Assembly (NCBI GenBank): GCA_036320915.1
Contig: JAXBDG010000002.1
Span: 2,170,001-2,234,000 of the forward strand
From: Linnemannia elongata
Taxonomy: Eukaryota > Mortierellomycota > Mortierellomycetes > Mortierellales > Mortierellaceae
Reading direction: 5' to 3'
DNA length: 64,000 nt
The number at the start of each line of letters is the position of its first letter. Position 1 is the first letter of the stretch. The notes under the pieces are model-generated. The model worked only from the letters and a program-made list of their open reading frames with translations, was not told the origin of the DNA and made no database searches. This document shows positions 10,276-21,300 of the stretch, in pieces. A program made the position numbers and the translations under genes.

Positions 10276-10362
10276 GGAGGTGTACCCTTGATTTGTCTTC
10301 TCTTTCCATGCCCATATGATAACAACTCAGTTTGTCTCGTTTCTTTCACCACCCTCCACAAG

Positions 10363-10371
10363 TATATAAAG
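10363..10371 (+). promoter_or_regulatory. TATA box of the 90-aa secreted protein gene
   Basis: TATATAAAG is followed by a C/A-rich leader and a 5'UTR intron, exactly as at 2067. Confidence 0.6.
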
Positions 10372-10483
10372 AAGTCGCACTTACCCAGACTCCCGCACCG
10401 ACACACAACCAATCCTACATCAAGACTCTAGACACGTACCTCCACAACCCGCACATAACCTGCACATCCTTGATCAAGCTCTC

Positions 10484-10577
10484 GTAAGAATACATGGCTA
10501 GACTTCTCGCGATTATGCTTAAGGATACCAATGATTGTCATAACTAAAATTTCCTTTTTTATTCATTGTTATCCCAG
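10484..10577 (+). other. Predicted 5'UTR intron
   Basis: The GTAAGA donor at 10484 and the TTATCCCAG acceptor at 10577 enclose 94 bases. The acceptor lies eight bases before the ATG at 10585. Removing it leaves a short leader. Predicted from splice motifs only. Confidence 0.5.
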
Positions 10578-10584
10578 GTTTACC

Positions 10585-10857
10585 ATGCCAAGAAACATTC
10601 TCGCAGCTGCTGCACTGAGCATGACCCTGATTGCATTGGTCTTTGCTTGTTCACAAGACGATGTTACTATCAGATGTTCGGGCATGACCGTGGATGAGAA
10701 CTGGAAGAACACTAAAGCCTGTATGAATGAGTTGGGCAACACCCAGGACTGTTACTGCTGGGGCAACATGAAATATTACGCAATCGCCAATACAAATTCC
10801 CAAGCCTTTAAAAACTGTTGTAAATCAAAATCCGGTTCCTCTTATACCTCATGTTGA
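10585..10857 (+). CDS. Small secreted cysteine-containing protein (90 aa)
   Basis: MPRNILAAAALSMTLIALVFA is a clear signal peptide. The mature part of about 69 residues has eight cysteines (spaced through CSQDD, IRCSG, KACMN, DCYCW, NCCKS and the terminal SC). That number is compatible with four disulfides. The frame is open further upstream, but that part lies in the predicted 5'UTR intron, so the ATG at 10585 is chosen. The family is not recognised. The promoter layout matches the cysteine-rich gene at 2361, suggesting similar regulation, although the two proteins are not obviously related. Confidence 0.72.
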   Translation: MPRNILAAAALSMTLIALVFACSQDDVTIRCSGMTVDENWKNTKACMNELGNTQDCYCWGNMKYYAIANTNSQAFKNCCKSKSGSSYTSC

Positions 10858-10859
10858 CG

Positions 10860-11180
10860 TGAAATATTCAAATCCCTTAAGAGAAATAAAATCAGTACAA
10901 GTGAACAAAGTATCCACAATGCGCCTTCAAATTTTAATGAAGTAAGGTTTAAAGGAGCCGACATCGAAGGATCAAAAGCAACGTCGCTATTAGCGCTCAA
11001 CACAGATACACGTATAGAGGCCCAACTCGGCCAGGCACAACTCGACGATTCAGTGCATATGTTGATCTACCATTACCTTAAGTGCCTGAAAGAAAATAAG
11101 AAAAGAAAAAGACAGAGATACTGTTCTTTTAAACAAATCTATAGAACAAAGGGCCTGAGCTCAGCAGATCACAGCAATAA
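10860..11180. other. Intergenic DNA before the first NACHT relic
   Basis: AATAAA occurs at about 10886 and may polyadenylate the secreted-protein gene. No coding signal is seen in the rest. Confidence 0.4.
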
Positions 11181-11545
11181 GGCTACTCTACTGCTTACAA
11201 TACCCCGTTCGACTCTGAGCAGCAGCCTTGTGCAGTGATCGACCTGTCCAAGTCCAACGCTAGTGCAGCCATCGCTGCCATCATCGCAATCACAATCCTG
11301 GTCAGAGCTGGTGTCTCTCTCAACGGCGCTGACCTCTGAGACGTCAAAATCCCAGGAGCCGATCTTTCCGAAGGCCAATTCGACTTGGGGCAAGGTGATC
11401 GCGTCGGCTAGTTAGGACGACACAGTGCGGTTGTGGAGCTCGCGGACTGGAGAGAGTCTCCTTGTTCTGAAGGGGCATGAGAGCTTTGTCACAAGCGTGA
11501 TGATTTCTCCAGATGGTCGACAGCTCGTAGGGGGCCCATCCTTGG
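11180..11545 (+). pseudogene. Relic of the NACHT-pentapeptide-WD40 gene (internal fragment)
   Basis: Translation gives AVIDLSKSNASAAIAAI, then ILVRAGVSLNGADL, a TGA where the intact copies read CGA or CGC (Arg), then DVKIPGADLSEGQFD. This is the end of the NACHT region plus the pentapeptide start. After an internal deletion it resumes in WD40 sequence (ESLLVLKGHESFVTSV, ISPDGRQLV). Everything else of the 5.4-kb gene is missing. It sits in the same position relative to an F-box gene as the intact copies and marks an older cassette. Confidence 0.75.
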
Positions 11546-11549
11546 CCCT

Positions 11550-11820
11550 TTGGCTGTAATTCACTCCGGCTCCTTTTCACGGTTAATGTACACCTCCGTG
11601 CCTGGTACAACGAATATGCACCGCTCCGTGAGATCTCCAAGAAGGTCTATTCCTGAGTTGAATGAAAATGCCAGCCAATCATATTACAGGTACTCCTTAA
11701 AAGAGTTCCCTGACGATTCCGCGTTCCAACTGCTCTTGGAGATCCCAATGCCAAGACCCATCTCTCTTAGCCTTGTCTGTGCACAGACTGCCCATTAGAG
11801 ATCCAATCCCTCCTGGTGTA
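11550..11820 (-). pseudogene. C-terminal relic of an F-box paralogue, copy 1
   Basis: The minus strand matches the relics at 35800-36640, 52760-53250 and 60330-60830. The conserved part encodes sequences like LLGDIMERCIFAVPGTEV, and EPEW...WPRM. This lines up with the F-box C-terminus of intact genes (SGLDVLKDLQ, EEKEWVQKNWPK). Only the 3' part is present and the frames are broken. Confidence 0.5.
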
Positions 11821-11879
11821 TGTCCTTTTAAATGTACACTCGCACCAACTCCTTGTAAACGACCAGTAATGAAATACCC

Positions 11880-13096
11880 AGTTCCTTACTATACGAAAAG
11901 GTTGCCTCGTCGTTGATATTGAGAGCGTCTTCTACATAGCATTCATCGACGCCTTTGATAAAGTTTCTTGAACCTAATCTCCACCTGCGGCCAGTTCCTC
12001 TGAACCCACTCCTTTTCTTCATTCTGAAGGTCTCTCAATACGTCCAGCCCACTCTCCAGAGTCACCGAAAGGCAGTCATATTGCCAGACATGCCTCTTGC
12101 TGATCTTCCTGTCATTTCGTCGACCTGAGTACTCAATTTGAGTTTTCGCAGTTTGTTAAATCGGGCGAGTTTGGTGTACACCTGGCGCTGGAGGTCAAGA
12201 CTCTCCTGACGTGTCCCGCTCCTGACCTTTTCTTGAATAATCGGTGTGCGAGGGATCTCTGGTCGAGGAATCCCCCTGAACGCGCAACCAAAGACTTCGA
12301 GGTCTAAGCAGACCCAGTCCGAATCCAAAACATTCCCGGCCTCCAACAATCCACCATAGTTGTTCAAATAATTGAACTCAAAATAGATTTCCTTGAGCTT
12401 GGGAAGCGAACAAAGCAGCCGATCGATCAGCTGCCAACCACACACATAGTCACTCCCAAACCGGACAACCTCGAGTGTCGCAGCATGTTTGATGAGTGCC
12501 TCAACAGTCTTGTCTCCGATCTTGTAGCCCTCTCTGTCCCTGTGGGTCTACTCGAATTTCTCGAGCCGAGGCGAGAAGGAAAACAACCGTAATCCTGCAG
12601 AACACCGGTCGAGAAGCCGAGCTAGGTCTTTCTCACCTTCGTCATTAACGTATTCGTTTCCATCGCCGTATTCGGCTCCATCGATCGATAGTGAGGTCAG
12701 CCGCGGGAAGGTTGGTGGACAACCCGTTAGGAAGCTGTCCAAGAAGAACATGCTGGTCTCGATATCAATAGATTCAACCAGATGACCATTCTTCTCCAAA
12801 GCTCCTGACATGGCGCAGGCCGTCATCCCCTTGGTGTCGTGGTGATCATACCTCGGTTTGTGGTATTCGTCGTAGTTGAAGCTGTAGATGTCATTGTCGT
12901 CGTTGTCGTCGTCGTTGCTATCGTCGATTTTGTATGTTGGCAGAAGATCGCGAATATGTCTCCAAAGGAATGGGTGGGTCATCTTGTTCCAGGCCTTGTA
13001 GACGCGGATGCAAGAAGCCAGGTCGAACTGAGTTAGGTGGGAGATGACCATAGTCTGTACCTCATAAGGGAGGTCGCCGAGCGATGTCCTGTCCAT
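11880..13096 (-). pseudogene. F-box family 1, copy B, inactivated
   Basis: Starting at the MDRTS ATG (13096), it reads an F-box (LPYEVQTMVISHLTQFDLAS), an Asp/Asn-rich segment and leucine-rich sequence like the intact gene at 53386. The codon aligned with Trp in EKFEWTHRD is TAG here (near 12550). The frame then stays in register to about 12110, where a ~10-base deletion shifts it. The last ~60 codons survive in another frame near 11830-12020. Readthrough would still yield most of the protein, but two lesions argue for a pseudogene. Confidence 0.78.
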
Positions 13097-13099
13097 GCT

Positions 13100-13500
13100 G
13101 GGTCGGCTCACTTTGTGCTGGCGAGATGCCGAAAGAGAGTTGACGAAAGATGTTGACGGAGTGAGCATGCGGAGAAATACGTGATCAAAACAAAGATAAC
13201 AGGCGCTAATCACTATTGAAGCTTGGTGACGTAGAATCAAGGTTATCATGCTTCACAGGTGATCAGGTTCCTGAAAACAAGGTTAACATGATCGATGTTT
13301 CGCTGTGAGAGAATATGAAGGGGCGAAGAGACGCAACGAGAAGAGGCAGGGATAGTGAGATGAGCAAGTGGTGAATCAAACACGTCATGGGTGCCAAACA
13401 GCGCAAAGAAAATGAGAACGTGAATGGAGAAGGAGCATAACGAACAAAAAAGGAGACCATTTTCACAAAGGCAGTTCGCTGTTCACAATAGTCGAGCCTC
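13100..13500. repeat. Shared upstream flank of F-box family 1
   Basis: The 5' flank of the F-box gene is conserved in the copies at 37640-38040, 54600-54985 and 62170-62530 (for example AGTGAGATGAGCAAGC and AAAGGCAGTTCGC). It is therefore part of the duplicated cassette and probably holds the F-box promoter. No separate gene is supported. Confidence 0.6.
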
Positions 13501-13837
13501 TGGGTGTGGTATTGCACACATATTTGTTTCAGGAAGTCTTTGCACATGGTGGGACCCTGATGCTTGTTTTTTTTTGAATTTTGCACTCTTAGTTCGTATC
13601 ATCACTCAAGAAGTTTTGGGACATTCATTCGGCTTTTCGCATTTGCGGATTATAAGAAGACGCAGCGATCGTTACTATCCGATATCAAGATGCACTATGT
13701 ACTATCTATTCTTTCGTCAACATTCATTCATTCATGCATTACAGAAACTAATCCATCTGTTGGTCGCTCCGGGGTGACCCCGCATTCTCAGGAGGAATAT
13801 CTTTACAACCACACCTGATTGTCTACAAAATAAATAA

Positions 13838-14263
13838 CTAAAGATATGCTTGGTTCTCCCTAGTATATCTTTTGGTAATGGGTTTGAACATTCTGGTTGC
13901 CTCAAGCAGGGCCTCGGTAGCTTTGGCTAGCACAGAACCCTGCGTCTCTTTCGGTGGCATTGTTGTATAACCTGGGACACCCACTGTATCATCAAATTCG
14001 GCACCAGAAAGAACAATAGGATCTTGGGGCTCCTCAGAGATGATTTGACCATCTACTCTCTGCTGTATGCGGGTTCTCCTCGGTAGCTCGATCACGTATA
14101 TCAATGCCTGCTGTCTGCAGTGTGTCTCTCGCGAATGCAAGGTTGGCCTCAGATTCTTGGCGCTCATTCTCCTTAGTGGTGCAATCATCCTCGCGAGAGA
14201 TGATTTTTTCGATCGTGGTAAGCTATTCTGCATGTTGAAGATCACTACTTCCCAAACCTGCAA
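13838..14263 (-). CDS. Unidentified ORF of segment X, copy B (141 aa)
   Basis: This is the counterpart of the minus ORF at 4780-5268. It shares QVWEVVIF and NSLPRSKK at the start and VLSGAEFDD near the end, but the middle reads a different frame. That suggests small indels and relaxed constraint. The C-terminus (EALLEATRMFKPITKRY) looks helical. No family is recognised. It may be a pseudogene. Confidence 0.3.
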   Translation of the reverse strand: MQVWEVVIFNMQNSLPRSKKSSLARMIAPLRRMSAKNLRPTLHSRETHCRQQALIYVIELPRRTRIQQRVDGQIISEEPQDPIVLSGAEFDDTVGVPGYTTMPPKETQGSVLAKATEALLEATRMFKPITKRYTRENQAYL

Positions 14264-14310
14264 AGGAAAAATGACATTTGAGAGATGGCCAATATTTTCA
14301 GCTATAGGAC

Positions 14311-14817
14311 GTGTCTCTATCGCCGCAACACCAGCCCATTCAACATCACCCAGCTAAGAGAGGCATTTTGGGACCGAATGCCATGACTCTGATCATGGAG
14401 CAGTTGGATGATATTGATGATGCATTCTTGATCGACGGTGAAAAGTCTGGTCTTGACTCGACACGGCGCAGGAACTCCAGTCGTGCTTTGAACAACGATG
14501 GATATGTCGAACGGAGGCGAATTGGAAAGAAGATGGACTTGGTAGCTCGCAATGTCACCCACCAACTTGACTGGATGATAATGGAGAGGCAGACGTCTTT
14601 CGATCCTCAGTCGTCAGAATTTTTGCGTGAGCATGGCATTGGCCTTTTGAGGGAGACATCCACGATTGGAAAGAACAAAATCCAGGGAAAGGACGATTCT
14701 AGTTCTAATGCGTGCTCAAGATCCTTCGTACCCTATGGCGGTGGTAAGAGCTTCGCAGCAATTTCATGTTTTGATGCTTGTGGAATTTTGTGCTTAAAAT
14801 TAGTTCTGCATATGTAA
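14311..14817 (+). CDS. Segment-X protein, copy B (168 aa), function unknown
   Basis: The protein contains LIMEQLDDIDDAFLIDGEKS, RIGKKMDLVARN, DWMIMERQTSFDPQ, and ends after YGGGKSFAAIS. The copy at 43103 is nearly identical, while copy A has a premature TAG. The frame probably continues through an intron (acceptor TTCTTCTAG near 14826) into an exon like CPGLKNFVLLMKDHGRF. The KKMDLV...ME spacing loosely recalls PD-(D/E)XK nuclease-like proteins. It is of unknown function and probably part of a longer split gene. Confidence 0.45.
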   Translation: MSLSPQHQPIQHHPAKRGILGPNAMTLIMEQLDDIDDAFLIDGEKSGLDSTRRRNSSRALNNDGYVERRRIGKKMDLVARNVTHQLDWMIMERQTSFDPQSSEFLREHGIGLLRETSTIGKNKIQGKDDSSSNACSRSFVPYGGGKSFAAISCFDACGILCLKLVLHM

Positions 14818-15659
14818 TTCTTCTAGAACCCGGATGTCAATCCTTTGAGGTGTGCCCTGGACTGAAAAATTTCGTGCTCTTGATGAAGGACCATGGCCGT
14901 TTCAGTCTCCCACCAACGATGGTCAATATCCGTCCCTTCGTGAGGGGATTCGTGCATTTGCTACAAATACGAGTAAGTTTTTTGCAACTCGTCTTGGTTA
15001 TATCACCCAGCCATATCAATGTGCAAGTGATCGTATTTAATGCCTCTGCTGTTCACATGTCTAGATGTTTATAAAAGAGACGACCAAGGGGGCCGTTGAA
15101 TGTGTCTGATTATCAGGATTTTTGGTCTTCCGACGACGATGATGGCGAGTTCTTTTATCGATCCAAGTGGTCATATTGCCTCTTCTCCGCTGGGTCACAG
15201 TCCTTTTACACAGCTGTACTTGACCCTACCACTAACAGTGGCCATGAGGAGTCTAAATAAATGAATGCCATAGACTTTCGCTTCCGTATTAGATAGTATT
15301 GCGTTGAACAGGCAGGACTCGGAAAGATGCATGTGGCTTATAGTTATGGTGTATTAAGTTAAGAGAGAGAAAAGAAAGTGTGTGCAAAAGAACAGGGGAC
15401 AGAATGGGGAGATGATTTGTTGCAAACTGAAGAACAAGACAGGGAGACATGTGGTCGATTTATGCTAAGAACTGGATGAACCTAGAGGGGTGGACATTGG
15501 GTTTGGAACGTTGAATGGGAACTGAAGAAAAATGATAGAAACCAAGGATAACGCGAATGGACAAAGAGCTGAAATAGGGAAAGGCCAAAGGCTGTTGACA
15601 TTATGGTTCTAGGCAAATAGTCCTTTACGTGTTCTAGCCTGGACCAATGGGGCCGCGCT

Positions 15660-16194
15660 TAGCTCGAGAAATTGGAAACCCTCGTCATCTCTCGACTCGA
15701 CCTGCCTTTGAGCCCTGAGGAATTGAGGCGTGGGAAGTTCACAAGGCAGCAGTCCAGAAACGCAAGTTGCTTTGACATGGACGCAGTTTGATGGAGTAGA
15801 CTAGGTGTCCGTTGGATCGAAATGCACGCACAAATTCGTACTTGCAGTCATTTTCTCGCGCTTCAGTTCCAGTGCCAGTCAAAGTGTTGCCAGAGGTGGG
15901 TGGAATAATGTTCTCCAGGCTTGAATGATATGAGCACAGACACTAAGGTCGCGTTGGTTGAGAAAAAGACGTAATCATCTCCTGAATTTTTGAAGGAGAG
16001 CGCTGAATGATATCACTTGCCTTAATGCAGATCCCTGTCCCATTGTAATCAAGTTTTTGAAATTTCCGTGGATAATGGTGTTGAGATTTATGAGCGAGAT
16101 TGACAAACGACAAAGGGAAAGAAAAAAGCGACGGATAATTTGTAGTTAATTCTTCCACAGTGGAGCCTTGTACAAAGCTTACCCATCCGTCCAT
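15660..16194 (-). pseudogene. F-box family 2 relic, copy B
   Basis: Minus-strand fragments in three frames read SPSKIQEMITSF (F-box start), QAWRTLFHPPL (F-box end), RAFRSNGHLVYSIKL and KQLAFLDC..FPRL. This is the usual order of an F-box/LRR-like protein, but the frame changes at least twice. The relic is the same as at 6605-7060 and 44470-45012. Confidence 0.5.
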
Positions 16195-16199
16195 GCCAT

Positions 16200-17035
16200 C
16201 GTTTTTCTTATTTCTTTCTATCTCAAAAGCATTTATGCAGAACTGCTAGCAGTTGCGTTTGGTTCTTTTCTGTTACCACGCCTTCTCCTGTGTTTGATTA
16301 TCGCATTTGCATGTCACCCAGCCATGTCCGTTCGAGCAGCAAGAGGAGCTAAAAAAGGTTTTGACGACCATTCAAAACTTATATATTTCTGACACCTCCC
16401 TCGGTGAGACAAAAAAAGTTGATGACGGCGGGATGAGGATCGACCTTCTATCGGCCGTCCATCATTCCTCATGAGAAAGAGAGAGATACCATTATCCCTG
16501 GAGTGTCCCACTAACCACGATCTGTCCTTCTGATTTAATACCACCATTCTCACTCCTTCCTCTCATTGCCTCTATCTCCCCTTACTTTTGAACAAGTAGC
16601 GATCATTTTTCTACTCATTGTCGCCCTTCCAAGTGAGCACAGCGGATGGAGGGCTGTGGATGGAGAGATAGATTCATGTTGTGAGTCAGTTCTTTATTCT
16701 GATCTGCGGCACAACCGGGGTTGTTGCTGCGTCGATAACAAAACCACAAAGGGTATTGATCGATCATAGCTCCTTGTGTATGCTGCCCCTGGCTTCATGG
16801 ATGATCGTCCTGATGAAGCCATGAGGGGCGAAGTGAGAGAAAGATTAGTGCAGTGAAACCGTGTTTTAGCGATCCATCCCCTCAGTCAGGATCAGTAGGC
16901 TTACTATGTTTGTCGCCTTTTCTTTTCTCTTTCTTTATGACATTGTTCCGTGTGTGTTAACCATGGTACTGGCTATTAGAATAGCCTTTTGTTTGCTTGT
17001 TGACTGACATCCTTTCTCTAGCTGCCACCTGTTTG
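16200..17035. repeat. Cassette spacer upstream of NACHT gene 1
   Basis: This is conserved with 45010-45850 (for example CCTCATTTGC-type coding-free stretches, GTATTGATCGATCATAGCTC and TGTATGCTGCCCCTGGCTTC). It lies between the F-box-2 relic and the NACHT leader. No coding sequence is supported. Confidence 0.55.
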
Positions 17036-17037
17036 TT

Positions 17038-17155
17038 GTGTTATTTGATTGTTGTTTGTTGTCTGTTGTTTGTTGTCTGTCTGTTGTTTGTTGTCTGTCT
17101 GTTGTTTGTTGTCTGTCTGTTGTTTGTTGTTGTGTTGTTGTTGTTTGTTATTTTT
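17038..17155. repeat. TTGT/CTGT minisatellite
   Basis: Repeats of TTGTTTGTTGTCTGTCTG run for about 115 bases. The equivalent place upstream of NACHT gene 2 (45868-45965) has a different expansion (TGTGTTGT repeats), so the tract is hypervariable between paralogues. Apparent ORFs through it (poly Cys/Val/Leu) are artefacts. Confidence 0.85.
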
Positions 17156-17279
17156 GTCACCCATCCTACATGCATAATGCAGAAAATGAAAAAGAAAATA
17201 AAAAAAGGTGTGGAGTGGTGAACACCACGCCCTTGTTTGTCAGGGGTAAGGAAATGGAACCACGGTATCTTAGAAGGCA

Positions 17280-18364
17280 ACAAAGGAGAAACAATCCCGC
17301 GCACATCATCGCCTTCTCTCTTTCACTCTCTCTCACTCTTCTCTCACTCTTTCTCGTTTCTCTTGTTCAGCCTTCGACTTCCTCAACCCTACTTCCTCAC
17401 CTCTTAGCTCCTTCATTCCCGTCTTTACTTCTCACTTCACAGAATTTTCGCGAGCGCCAACTTACACATCACTCTCATACAGCCCTCTTCATTCACCTTC
17501 GATCATCGGCCTCTTCTGATTCCAGCCAGCTCACTCACATTCACACACCCAACAGTCATCACCAGCAACTCTCATCAGCAGCGACAGTCATCACGACCAT
17601 CCGTCAGATTAAAGTTGTGAGCAACTCAACTGATCACTTTGCACCCAGAACAACAACTCACCAACCGCGGACTTACTACAGCACCGGACCCTTCGCCACC
17701 TCATCTCACCCTACCAAAAGTTAAATTCGTTTCCCAAACCAACCAAACAGCGTCCAAAAAGAGTTCATACCAGGGCAGCCAAGGTAATATAGGCAACGAG
17801 CGGGTGTGTTAACAGCAAGTTGACGACAAGCTGCCTATAAGGAACACTGACGAACCCATGCCTACTAACAAGCTCATTCATGTTCTGTCACTTTCTCTGC
17901 TTTTAGTCAAGCATTCGTCGCTTTTCCTCCTTTGAACAAAGTATCGACCGAGTACAGCAAAAACAACACAAAAAAAATAGAAGGGCGATATCGAAGCACA
18001 AACACAAAAACGCATAAGCACAAAAGACCAAAGTGCAAACACAAGGGTACACTGTTTTTCTCTACCATATAGCAAGTAAGTGCAATAGCACAAGTTGCAT
18101 TACCCATGCTGTTTTCTCTCTTTTCTGTCGGACAAAATATTTACTGTCAGTTGCGTGCATGCATATAGATTTCTTCCTGAGCTCCTCCCGTCCATCATCC
18201 AAGATCTCCAAGCCAAGCAACTACTGCCATAGCCATAAACTACGTTTTTCAAGGTAATGAACAGCCTACACTGTGAGCTGGCTTGGTGTGCATATTAATG
18301 GAGATCAAACATTAACGCATTCTGTTGACATTGGTGATACAACACCGACCATAGCACACCCACC
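17280..18364 (+). promoter_or_regulatory. Promoter and 5' leader of NACHT gene 1, with predicted 101-base UTR intron
   Basis: About 1.1 kb is conserved with 46080-47163 although non-coding. Near the ATG both copies have an AAGGTAA donor (GT at 18254 and 47053) and an ACCATAG acceptor (ending 18354 and 47153). Each gives a 101-base intron, with a branch-like TTAAC/CTAAC. A further AAGGTAATAT donor candidate lies at 17784 and 46582. The start context is CCACCATG. Conserved length and motifs support the intron; transcript data are needed to confirm it. Confidence 0.5.
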
Positions 18365-21300
18365 ATGTTCAAGAACTCGCACTCGACCCCTTCCGGTCCA
18401 CCATCTCAACCTGCCTTGGCAATCCATCCCAACGCTGAACACGATGACGATAACAACTCTGTCTCTTCCCGGCGAATCCGCAAACGGGACAAGTTCTTTC
18501 CCTTCTGGTCGTCCAGTCAAGAGCACAAGGTCAAGAATATCGATAGCACCAGTCCCAAGTCCTCTGTCAAAAGGGCCTCGGCTGTCAGCACTGAGCTGTA
18601 TGCTCATCACCTTTCCACTGTCAGTACCCCTGAGAGTATTGACATTGACTACGCAGTCACCACCACCGCTGTCAAGAGTACTCCTTCCATTGTTCACCCC
18701 TCGACTTTGCTGACCAAACCTCGCTTGGACATCTTCTCGCAGAACGTCAATGCGCCTGCTGTGCGCATCCCCTTGCCCCCATTTGGTGCTCGCATCGACG
18801 CCACACCTCAGCTTGCCCTATGCATCGGCTTGCTTGCGAAAGTTCACGACGTCGTCGACCAGCAAGAGAATCCCTCTCAAGACTTGTCATCCGACACTGC
18901 TGCTCGCCTGGCCTGGATCAAGGCTATGAGGCAAGATCCTACTGAACAAGAGCGGCTCTTTTGGTTAGGAACTCGTATGGTCGACGAGTTTGCCAAGGAT
19001 GCCTTCAAGGACTCGACCGAGATTGCCGAGATGGTCCTCATTGGACCTGTCATGGACAAAGAGCATTACCGCGGGTTACTCTCAAGCATGATCGCAGCGT
19101 TTGACCATTCTGTGATTTTGAGCGTCGATCTCCTCCAAGGTCTTGTGCAATTAGTGCAGTCTGCACCACCTGAAGCTCTCCTCTCTGACGACCTGGTCAA
19201 GATTCTTCGTCTACTCCGCCTTCGTCTGCAGGACACTCACCAGCAGTCGACAGTCCACCCTTTCTATCTCACATTGGCTGTCTCAAGGCTGCTTGATGTT
19301 ATGGCGGACCACAAGGTCAAGGACCTAAGCCGCGTAGAGGAGCACGAGCCCTTGTCCGGAGTGTTGTCTAGCTTGTCGGGTAGCTCGAACCCCTACTTAA
19401 TGTACCAGGCTTGCTATGCGTTTCAGGCACTACAGTATGTGCCTGATGATGAGACTGTACTCCAGGCAGTTCTTCGACACTCTATCGGCGTTGCAGGTGG
19501 ACTGGTCAAGATTTCGGCTGTGATGAAGCTGGATCTAGACGCAGTTCTTGAGGGTCTTGGCAAACTGCAAGAAGTTCTGGTCAGCACCGCTGAGGTTGCT
19601 GGTACTGTGTACGAAGGCTTTTGCTCGCTGATGGAAAGTGGCCGAGGTGTCTTTGACAGTCTGAAAGAGGGATATGGATCTGGCAAGAAACGTCCTTGGT
19701 ATGCCGCCGTCCGTGCTGCCCATGCTCTTACTCAAGCTGGTCAGCTCCAGGATCTCAACCGCCTGATCTGTGAGGCACCTTGTCGCCGTGAGCCTCTGTT
19801 CCAATGGGGGATCTGCCAGCTGCTGGGCGAGATTGCTCACGATGACATCTGGGATGGCCCTGTTCGTCAGCAAGCCGTTGAGCTCCTTGGTGATCTGTTC
19901 CAGAACGATCCATTGTGGGGTGAAGACAAGAGCGTCAGGACGTGGATGTTGAACATCACTGACCAACTCGGTGCCTTCGATGATGCAGCTATCAGCAGCA
20001 GCGCAATTGCCTTGGTGAAAAAACTTCAGCAAGATCAGCCCGCCACCACAAAGCTTCCTTACCCGCTGAGGAACCGACTTCCCTTGCCTATGTCCTCACC
20101 AACACTCACCAAGGTTCAGAAGATCCCACCTCTTCAGTACGATTTGCACCGTCTCTGCATGTTGAGGTTGGAGCAGAGCCACCAGGATGTCTACATTCCG
20201 CCTATGGCCAAGCTTAGTCTGAAGGCCAAAGATGAGGACACGTTCTTGCTGATGGAGAAGATGAAAGAGTTCTTGGCTAGTGGGAAACAAGTGATGCTGG
20301 TACTTGGTGACTCTGGTGCCGGAAAGTCGACCTTTAACCGTCATCTCGAGCATCGCCTCTGGACCGAATACAAGCCAGGAGACCCTATACCTCTCTTCAT
20401 CAACCTTCCCGCCATAGACCGCCCTGACAAGGACATGATCGCCAAGCAATTCAAGGTTCATAGCTTTTCGGAGGACCAAATTATGGAGATCAAGCTGCAC
20501 CGTCAACTCATCCTTATCTGTGACGGATACGATGAGAGCCAACAGTTGGTCAACCTCCACGAGACCAACCTGCTGAACCAGCCTGGCCAGTGGAATACCA
20601 AGATGATCATCAGCTGCCGCACCCAGTTCCTTGGGCCAGAATACCACAGCCGATTTATGCCTCAAGGAGAAGGTGGTCACTACGATCGCCCTGCTCCCCA
20701 TCTTTTCCAAGAGGCTGTCATCGCTCCGTTCTCCAAGGCCCAAATCGAGAACTATGTCGAGCAGTATGTGCCTCTGGAGCCGCGAACATGGGGCACAAAG
20801 GACTATATGGACAGGCTCACTACGATCCCCAACCTTCTGGATCTGGTCAAGAATCCCTTCCTCCTCTCACTCGCATTGGAGGCGCTTCCGGGTGTGACCG
20901 AGGGCAAGCAGGATCTGTCGGCCATCAACATTACACGAGCCAACCTCTACGACACATTCGCCAACCACTGGCTTGATGTTAACAAACGACGGCTCGAGAG
21001 GAACAACGCTTTGCCAAAGGACGACCGCAATGTGCTGAACGATCTAGTCAGTGAGGGGTTCTCTTCGTTGGGTCTCGTATACGCAACGAAGCTGGCACGA
21101 GCCATCTTTGAACGACAGGACGGAAAGCCAGTGGTCAAGTATTCCCATATCAGCGACAAGAACACATGGAAGGTTGAGTTCTTTGGTCCACAGCCTGAGA
21201 TCCGACTGTTGCGGGATTCATCGCCATTGACCCGTGCCGGCAACCAGTTCCGATTTGTGCACCGCTCAATGCTCGAATACTTTCTCTCTCGAGCCATCTA

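Larger units (their letters stand above)
13500..15270. repeat. Segment X, copy B
   Basis: This is the uninterrupted second copy of the block at 4480-6240. It begins at GAGCCTCTGGGTGTGG and ends near AATAAATGAATGCC. It contains the minus ORF 13838-14263 and the plus ORF 14311-14817. It provides the empty-site comparison for the DIRS insertion in the third copy. Confidence 0.75.

Noticed and set aside
17038..17724. 228-codon open frame upstream of NACHT gene 1
   Set aside because: The first third is translated minisatellite, the rest is Ser/Thr/His-rich leader sequence, and the frame is not kept upstream of NACHT gene 2.
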